Origin: Lunularia cruciata
Lineage: Eukaryota; Streptophyta; Marchantiopsida; Lunulariales; Lunulariaceae
Direction of reading: 5' to 3'
Assembly: GCA_948567375.1 (NCBI GenBank)
Contig: OX419755.1
Coordinates: 58,167,945 to 58,231,944 of the forward strand
DNA length: 64,000 nt
The notes below the pieces were generated by a model. The model made no database searches, was not told the origin of the DNA, and saw only the letters and a list, made by a program, of their open reading frames with translations. Shown one piece after another: positions 56,875 to 64,000 of the stretch. The position numbers and the translations under genes were made by a program. Each line of letters begins with the position of its first letter. The first letter of the stretch is position 1.

Positions 56875-57020
56875 GGCATTTAATACTATATAAGCGAGAG
56901 CATACTTAAGAGGGTGAAGCTGGATATGTAAGTGTTATTTTAGTCCTTTAGGGAAGGTGAGATAGTGCATTCAATACTATATAAGAGAGGGCATATTTAA
57001 GAGGGTGAAGCTGGATTTAT
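56875..57020. repeat. Direct repeat of about 90-bp period
   Basis: The phrase aatactatataag-gag followed by aagagggtgaagctggat occurs near 56882 and 56971 with a few differences. Confidence 0.75.
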
Positions 57021-57261
57021 TACTATTATTTCTTAGTCCAAAAATGAAAAAAAGGAAAACCTTGAGAGGAAATAAGTGAAAACACAGAAACTTTCTCTTT
57101 CTCTTCCAAGAATTGACTTGAAGCTGAAAAATCAGTTTGATGCGAGGTAATATGGGAACATCAGGTAGAGGAAGGGATGCAAATGACATTGTAGTAAAAT
57201 TAAGGTAACCTACGGAAGTTAGTTTGGAATCAATTTGATATGATACACGTTTGCAAAAAGA

Positions 57262-58094
57262 AAAAGGAGACTGCGTGGAAGACACGAAGGAAGCATTGGA
57301 AGAGCCCATCAAACCGTACAAGGATGAGACAAAAGAGGTAAAATGAAGCTAAACCCAATAATAGTATCCAGATGAGAAATCTACCCTCCCACACCTAAGA
57401 TATCATATCTATGCAAGTTGTAAGGTCTATAAACTATTGGTGTATTTGAAGAAACATCACCTAGTGTGATTTTTCTCCTTTGGATTGCACCAGCCAATGC
57501 TCTCAGTAGAACAATAGACACACATTGTATGAAACATACTACAAAGTATAAGAGTGAGAATGGTACCACTTGACATCTAATATGATAAGCTCTTGCGCAC
57601 TCCTTGATAAATGTGTAGAATGCCATGTCCTTTGCTCCGCATAACTCCAAGGCTAGAGGAGCAAAGAGGTGACCTCGGTGCATACCCCTATACTTTGAGA
57701 CCTTGCGTGTTGTTGCTCTGCTTGCCGCCCATCCAAGGGGATGAGTAATCACTCCCTCCAAAACTGCATCACGCGTAGGGTCCATAACCAAAACATCCGC
57801 TATTGTCAACTGATGATCTCCGACCAAGTACAAGTTTGCCTTACCAAGTATCGTATGCAAAGCATATGAACACTCCTTCCAAGCAAGGTATCTACTCTCT
57901 CGTGCCATAACAAACACTATATTCTTGATTGTATCATGGATAGTTATCCTCAATCCTCCAAAAGGACACCATGTCATATGGACCGCCGTTGCATCTAGTG
58001 TAGAACCACACACACAAGTGAGTAATGAAGATACAGATGGGTGGACCAAACCTATTGAAACCGCATTGTTGTAGAGAAAGTAGATGGTGCGAAA
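57262..58094 (-). mobile_element. 5'-truncated copy of the RLE-type non-LTR retrotransposon
   Basis: About 830 bp match the 3' end of the element at 13615-16987. A long frame (58049-57381) still reads the CVCGSTLDATAVHMTWC zinc knuckle, ADVLVMDPTRDAVLEG and KVSKYRGMHRGHLFAPLALE. The key Arg of the R-x-D motif is changed (KANLYLV). The 3' tail is altered (ctgcgtgg for ctacgcgg in reverse sense). Truncation begins just after gagaaagtag-tggtgcga. Confidence 0.9.
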
Positions 58095-58961
58095 GAAGAA
58101 TATCCAAACATAAATATAGTTAATAAGTTCAAGAGTTTGGATAGATTTATAAAACCTTGACCTCTAAATATGAATTATACATCATATATAGAGGCTATCA
58201 AAGCCATCAAATTCTAACAATGTTACAAAAAATGTTCTAGATATTTTTCAACAGGAAAATAACTAAAAAGGACATGCATATAATATCTAGAAATTGGGTA
58301 TTATGGAGAAAAATCTATCATTACATAACTGAATAAAAAATAAGTTTGTAAATCAGTTGTATCATTTCTAGTTACTCCTTGTTCAACTTCTTGTGCATTT
58401 TGTATAAAATATATTATTAAATGATGAAGAAAAACATTACGGTAACAAGAATAACATATAATGTTTTAGCATCTTTACTTTTTATGCTACTAATGCTACT
58501 ATAGACTTTTATCACAAACCTTTACTTTAATATCTTTTTGAACGGATACCAACACAAGCGATTAGAATTAAGCAATTACTAATGAAGTGCTAAAGCTAGT
58601 GGATCTAATAATTGTTTAAAATCATCTAGATAGTGTAAGTTTTAAAATCAATAATAGCTTCAAGGATAATAAACTAAACTAGTTTCATAAGGTTATTTAA
58701 GCATCATGAAGGACTGGTAACACTACCAAATCTAAAGTCAAAAACTCTAGTAATTCAAATCCAATAGAGAAGGAAAACTTGGACTTAGATAATTAGTCCA
58801 CAATGTCACTTTTTAGAGATTAGAGATACACACCACATCCATAATATCCTATTGATGTTGAGCTCCGCACTTATATCAAATTATGAGAATTAAGAATGTG
58901 TTGTAAGTAACTAAGTTCCTTGTTTCATTCTAATTAACTGATTCAAATGTAAAATATAATA

Positions 58962-59004
<43 letters not shown>

Positions 59005-60950
59005 CAAAGACAAATGTATTAACCATTCAACTAAATAAAAAAAAGTTTGATGGGATTTAGTAGTTTTATGGTCAATGTGGTTTAGAACCAAGAAAATAAG
59101 GTTGGAATTTGTATAAGTTAAAGGATCAAAAAAGTCACACTTATACAAGCAACTGGATGATCGTTGAGAATCTATCGCAGGTTTATCTTGATAAAATTCC
59201 AGAACTATATATGGACTACTTGCAAACGACTCTTCATCTTAAAAAAAAATTAAGTATTAAATTTAATATCGTGATTATCATTCTAAATTTTCCATTAGAA
59301 GTAATTAAGTACAAGCAATCCTAGTACAAATAATCCTACAATCAACAAGAGTGAAAGATAACTATAGATAAAATCAACTTCTTGCATATAAGATCTCATA
59401 AGACTTGCAAATTATAATCCAACAACTCTTCATTTACACCTTCAATCTTTCTTTTCTCATCAGTTTATAAGTATTATTGAACCTTTAGGTTGCGAATAAG
59501 TAAAATACTCTTAAAAGTGAGAGAAGGACGTAGATGGGAAGATGAAAATGAAGATGGGAATCTAACTTTTAAAATTAGATGCTCTCCTCTTTCCTTTACA
59601 TCTTTAGTCGTTTCTCTTTATAAGTTTATATTTATCTTGGATCCTTGAGTTTGCAAACTATAGTTGAGAAAACTAGGACCAAATCAAGAGGAAGAGACCT
59701 GTGTCCAGTTTATAAATAATATCCATAGAAATATTTTCAATCTATTTAGTTAGTTAGTTATTTATTTATTTATTTTATGAGTCAATATCAATCAATATTC
59801 ATAAGTAAATATTCCAAAAATCATTATTATTTGAAGTATAACATATAAATACAAACAATCTTTTGAACTAAGATAACTTAAGCATTATTACATACTAGAT
59901 TAAATCGAATGGAGTTGTATTTTCTAAATACTTTAAACTTTATTTTTCTATAGTTTAAACTCATAATGGATATTTTTATACTAAATAAATTAACTAAATT
60001 ATTTCTAATAGTTTCTTCTTATATTTTCTTGATATCCGTATAAGAAAACAGAAACATATACTAAATTAATCAAGGTTATATCTTAAAAAAATCTTCAATA
60101 AGAATTAGTAATAGTCTTATCATTTATATTTGTAGAAGAGCTTTCTACATTTTTTATCTGCCTCCATAATTTTATTATTTCACAGCTTTAAGTCTTAATG
60201 CAATTCTTATTTACAAGGCCTTTTAATGCAATAGATCTTAGAAAAATTGACGTGTAAAATAGTATTGACAAACATCCTTAATAATTTGGGACATTTCCTT
60301 CATAGTGCCGAGTTTGCTGAAGTCGAAAGTTAAGCGCTCGAGCAAAGTAAGGGATAAGAAAAATGAGTCCTCAAGAGAGTTGAGCTTAAGAGGAATTGTG
60401 TTTCAAGTTAAGAATACCAATGTAGCAATATTTCATAGAATGCCACACATCGAGAAAATCAATTGTCTTGTATATTTACACCGTACCTCGATTCTTAATA
60501 GCAATATCAAGGAGATCGGATACCAGGTCTACAAAATATGATACGCAATTATGGAGCATGGAGACTAACTCTAGCGAACTATCAAAATGAGGAAACATGT
60601 TTAAGCCTGAAGCAAATTTAATTAAAGATTCATACAGCCTCTAGATTGCTAGGAACATTGATTCATGGTACACTAAATTTAATATAAATAATTAATAATA
60701 TTTTAGAAATAAAGAAAAATAAGTATAAACCAGAATAAAATAAAAATAGACTTGATAAATTCCCTATACCACCATCAAGAGTTCTAGTTATAGATTCTCG
60801 AAGGATAGAAAATGTAATGCTTTTCACTTTACTCTTTTACTCACAACATGTTTTACTATGGTACCGACTCAAGTGTCTCATGTAGAATGACCTGCAGAGA
60901 TAGTTCATTTTGTACCCTTCGCTAATAGATTTTGTTCCTCTAAATTAGCA
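58095..60950. other. AT-rich region without recognised genes
   Basis: About 2.9 kb of AT-rich DNA with only short frames. It holds a dinucleotide repeat and a short ttag/ttat tetranucleotide run at 59748-59776. Confidence 0.5.
58963..59000. repeat. (AT)n microsatellite
   Basis: About 19 uninterrupted AT dinucleotides. Confidence 0.95.
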
Positions 60951-61181
60951 ACTTTCCTTAATACCGACTGGAACTGGGGGTGGAGTACCCGCCAGTTTTG
61001 GTGCCCGGTTTGGATACCGATTCAGTTTTGCTGTGTGACAGTTCCGTGTTTTGCGTGCTGGGAGACCTGTATACACTACGGGATCTCGGCATCTTAATGC
61101 GGATTTCGTCACAATGTAGCTCCAAGATGTCAAAGGAGTTGATTCTGTTCGGTCTACAGGTAGTCGAAATCAGTAGACAAG

Positions 61182-63180
61182 ATGATGAAGTGCGAACCTC
61201 CATTTCGAAGAGCAATTACCATGGAATCGCCACCTCTGCCTTCCTTGGGGCGGGAAGCACAGCTGTCTGCTCCACACTCACCGCCGTGGTCATCCTTAAG
61301 AAGACGTACCCCGGTCGAAACTTCAATTCCAAATCCGGGGAATTACGGATTTGTCCCTCGATCATCTACCATACGGAGACCTATGTCGATGAGTAATACC
61401 CCAGCCCTAAATTCGGGTAATCATGAGTGCCAACAACGTTCAGCGACAGCCTCACCTGCACCAAAAAGAACCTTAGCAGAGGACCCAATGTTAAGTGCAG
61501 TGGGGCATGAAGCGCAGCTCTTGACCCCGCAGCGCTCGCCCCCCAGGAGGATAAACACGGCAAACCTCAGAGATCACAGCGTTAGAGACAAAAGGTTATC
61601 AAGGACGGAAGCCAATTTCGTATCAGGAGAAACATTGGCAGGTGGAGGTGATGGTGACAATAATAAGAGCGTATTAAGGTGTAGACCTAACCACTGGGTG
61701 TTACACCTCGCTAGGAATGTGGTCAAGGGTTCAGCCTTTGATGAACAGGTTAGGGATCAATTAAGGAGTACCAAACAATCCTATAAGCTCGGAAATCTGA
61801 TGGATTCAGTGGATGTGGGAATTTATGCGAAGCTGTCTAGTGCCAGCGTCCACGAACTGATTAAATTGATCTACCTCAAAATACAGAAAGTGCAGGTGCA
61901 CAAGAAACCCTGCGAGGAGCTCTTTCATTTCTTGAGAAGGATCGGTAAGAGAACAAGTCCATGAGATTATTGCTGTAACCTGTAGTAATTGCTCTTATAT
62001 AGTGCTGTTAAAAGGATGAATTCTATGAGCTCTGATAAGTTACGCTAGATTATGATGATAGCAGCAAGTCAGACGAAGCCTTAACAAAGTGCTTCATCAA
62101 AATAGTTTGGAAAGGGAATCAGCTCAAGTTCATGGATTCTGGTAAGTCACGGTAGGTACTGGTGTTAGTAGTATAATTGAGACCGATTTTATCTTTTCCA
62201 CATGATATGTCGATGAACAGATGCAGTAAAGTAAATTACCGTTGCTGCTTCCTTCGACCTGAACAGATAGCTTGGTGTCACCCCTTTCCAAGTCCCCGGA
62301 GATGGCCAATTTGCCCCAAGGTGTGCACAACCTAGTATCAGTGCTGAAGGAATCTCTAGCAGATGCCTACATTCGAATCAAGAGATGCGAGAACAGAGGT
62401 CCAACTCATCGCGGCTTCATCAACAACATTCCTGCCAAGTTGATGGCTATAGAAGGAGAGGTGCAGAGAATAATTCCGGTTCTCCGTCTTGCTGTTATGC
62501 AGCACCAGAGCATGTTAGCCAGCCGAGCCACTTTTGAAAGAACAGCCTGTGAATTTACTCCAAGTGATGATGGGTCCTCTGTGCAAACAAGGCAGAGCTT
62601 AGAGGCGGACTCAGAGGTGCAGCAGGACAGCCAGAATAAAGCCCGGATGTCCGAAGAATGTAATCTTTTTTCAGCGCACAGCATGTCCTCGGAACTTAAA
62701 AGTGCTCCGTGGCATGTGGACGTCCATACCCTACAAATGCACAGGAGAGAAAATCAAGCCTATGTATGCCGAGCTTGCCATCAGCTAGGCAAAGGATGTG
62801 TTGTCAGTTGTGACGGGTGTAATTACCATGTGCACCCAGGATGTGTGGAGCTCAACGAGGCCATACAGCAGTTGGAAAAGGTTAGATTCAACATCTCGAT
62901 GACTGATGATTCTCTACAGTCACAGAGAGATCTCTGTGGGTTTATCAGGTGATCATAGCTTGTATTCTTTTGACACAACAGAGGTTGTCTGAAATCCCAG
63001 AAACACGGGAACAAGTGCGCAAGAAGGGATGACACATTTGTTACTATGGTACACTCTTCCTTACTAGGAAACTTACTTCGTTCATTTCTCCAGGAGTTTT
63101 CGGAGATGTTGAGATTTGGAAGCCTACTGCTAAACTTGAAGAAGTGGGTTCATGAAACATACAGGGACAGAGACTGCTAG
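61182..63180 (+). CDS. Protein with PHD/C1-like zinc cluster, five exons (predicted)
   Basis: Five exons join in phase with GT-AG borders: 61182-61944, 62049-62141, 62267-62948, 62982-63048 and 63094-63180, total 1692 bp, 563 residues. Residues 1-150 are Ser/Pro/Arg-rich and probably disordered. Residues about 165-255 form a helical domain (HWVLHLARNVVKG...SVHELIKLIYLKI). Residues about 290-390 are helical again. At 453-478 C-x2-C-x6-C-x3-C-x2-C-x4-H-x2-C (CRACHQLGKG...CDGCNYHVHPGC) resembles a PHD or C1-like finger, followed by Cys509, Cys515 and Cys525 as possible last ligands. Such fingers often read histone tails, suggesting a chromatin role; this is inference. An in-frame stop lies upstream of the first ATG. 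The family of the helical domain is unknown to me. Expression data would be needed to confirm exon 4, whose acceptor was chosen to keep the frame. Confidence 0.6.
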
Positions 63181-63860
63181 GGACAGGGTTGAAGCATCGG
63201 TTTCTTATGTTCTTTTAGCAAGAATTCCTGGACAAGTGGGTCACGCGTCCTCATCATCACCTTTGTGGATGGAAGCAATCAAGGCTGAGTTGAATAAGGA
63301 TAACAAGACGGCACCAACTGTACAGGTGCCAATGAATTCAGCAGCGAGGAGAATAGTTGCACATTTTTTCATGCTCAGCCACTCCACTGGTACTCCTTAT
63401 GGAAGGAGCCCAATGACACATGTGTTGCAAAATGTGCTACTTCCCATAGCCGGATGGATTAATCCCACCATAAAATTAACAAAATTTGGAATGGAATGCT
63501 GAAGAACACAACTTTCTTTCCTGAATCTGCCACCTCACATGACCCTATCCAAAGCAGATTTACGAACCCTTTGTGCACAGGCGAGCACTTCAACATCCAC
63601 CGGGTCGAGCTTTGAGCAAAAGCCTCACGTAGCATTGTCTCAATTGGCAGTAACGGCAAGTAGACCATGGCCTACTCTCGGAGCTTGCCAAGCAGAAAAA
63701 TATTTGGTGTCAATGCTGATGACCATTATGTAGTGGCGGGACTACACCTTCTAGAGATACAGATCCCAATAACCAAGCCGACAGCCCGAACTTGTGCATT
63801 CCCATTTAGAAGTGGCGCACACGTTGTTCGTGAGTTGCTCCAGACTGCTACGGTAAGTTG
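63181..63860 (+). other. Possible exons of a further gene, unassigned
   Basis: Two open stretches follow the predicted gene. One (63152-63502, overlapping its last exon in another frame) reads SVSYVLLARIPGQVGHASSS and MTHVLQNVLLPIAGW. The other (about 63680-63855) reads RKIFGVNADDHYVVAGLHLL and ends at a good donor, ctacg|gtaagt. They look like coding sequence but no family is recognised, and the gene probably continues past the window end. Confidence 0.35.
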
Positions 63861-64000
63861 AGAAAGGTTGTCAAACCTTTCTCACATACTTCAGTACGAC
63901 GCTGCTGGATATTGATGGATGTCACTATTTTCTGAGGAAAATAATGCCACTTTTGAGGTGGATATCAGATAGCAAATACGTAAGATTCAAGCTTTGCCAT

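Larger units (their letters stand above)
56401..57261. other. Gene-free stretch with inverted and direct repeats
   Basis: No gene seen. It contains the inverted repeat at 56738-56790 and the direct repeats at 56875-57020 listed separately. Confidence 0.5.

Noticed and set aside
60980-61396. 138-codon plus-strand frame overlapping the PHD-like gene start
   Set aside because: Different frame from the consistent five-exon model and without recognisable features; could be a 5' region.
1-64000. CRISPR arrays, bacterial operons, rRNA genes
   Set aside because: No regularly spaced identical repeats with unique spacers, no ribosome-binding-site-led gene strings and no rRNA sequence were seen; the tandem repeats here have no spacers.

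Overview
The window looks like nuclear DNA of a land plant, most likely a liverwort-type bryophyte. It holds an eight-exon nuclear gene for chloroplast SecY with a transit-peptide-like first exon, a fragment of plastid DNA (rps12 3' end plus rps7) whose rps7 reading closely resembles liverwort plastid rps7, AT-rich intergenic DNA, and many plant-type transposons (MULE, PIF/Harbinger, chromodomain Ty3/gypsy). The species assignment is inference; the nuclear/plant nature is well supported.

Layout: the window is dominated by one direct (tandem) segmental duplication. Unit 1 runs from about 1191 to 21618 and unit 2 from about 22051 to 54267. Both contain, in the same order and orientation, a decayed MULE transposase, a relic of a non-LTR retrotransposon, a four-helix membrane-protein ORF, a cluster of short retrotransposon tails, the chloroplast SecY gene on the minus strand, about 2.2 kb of AT-rich spacer, and ankyrin-repeat gene remnants. 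Unit 2 is about 12 kb longer, mainly because it has extra DNA at 27.45-41.9 kb: diverged direct repeats, a Harbinger element with a complete gypsy element nested in it, and a second full-length but decayed non-LTR element. Unit 2 also has a 917-bp plastid insertion and a 252-bp retroelement insertion that unit 1 lacks. Unit 1 has its own 3.37-kb non-LTR insertion just upstream of SecY, absent from unit 2.

The two SecY copies have diverged in fate. The unit 2 copy (46041-49308) gives a consistent eight-exon, 555-residue reading frame. The unit 1 copy (9915-13195) carries a one-base deletion in exon 3 and a five-base change at the end of exon 1, so it looks like a pseudogene.

The most unusual element is the non-LTR retrotransposon at 13615-16987. 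It has one reading frame (broken by a single TAG) with an N-terminal zinc-finger-like motif, a reverse transcriptase, and a C-terminal CCHC plus restriction-like-endonuclease module, an architecture not typical of plant LINEs. Its 3' tail recurs in more than a dozen short fragments in the window, suggesting SINE-like or heavily 5'-truncated relatives.

Right of the duplication (54.3-64 kb) the ankyrin-like remnants continue, followed by a 5'-truncated copy of the non-LTR element, about 2.9 kb of AT-rich DNA without genes, and a plus-strand five-exon gene (61182-63180) encoding a 563-residue protein with a PHD/C1-like cysteine-histidine cluster. No prokaryotic features, CRISPR arrays, rRNA or tRNA genes were seen.
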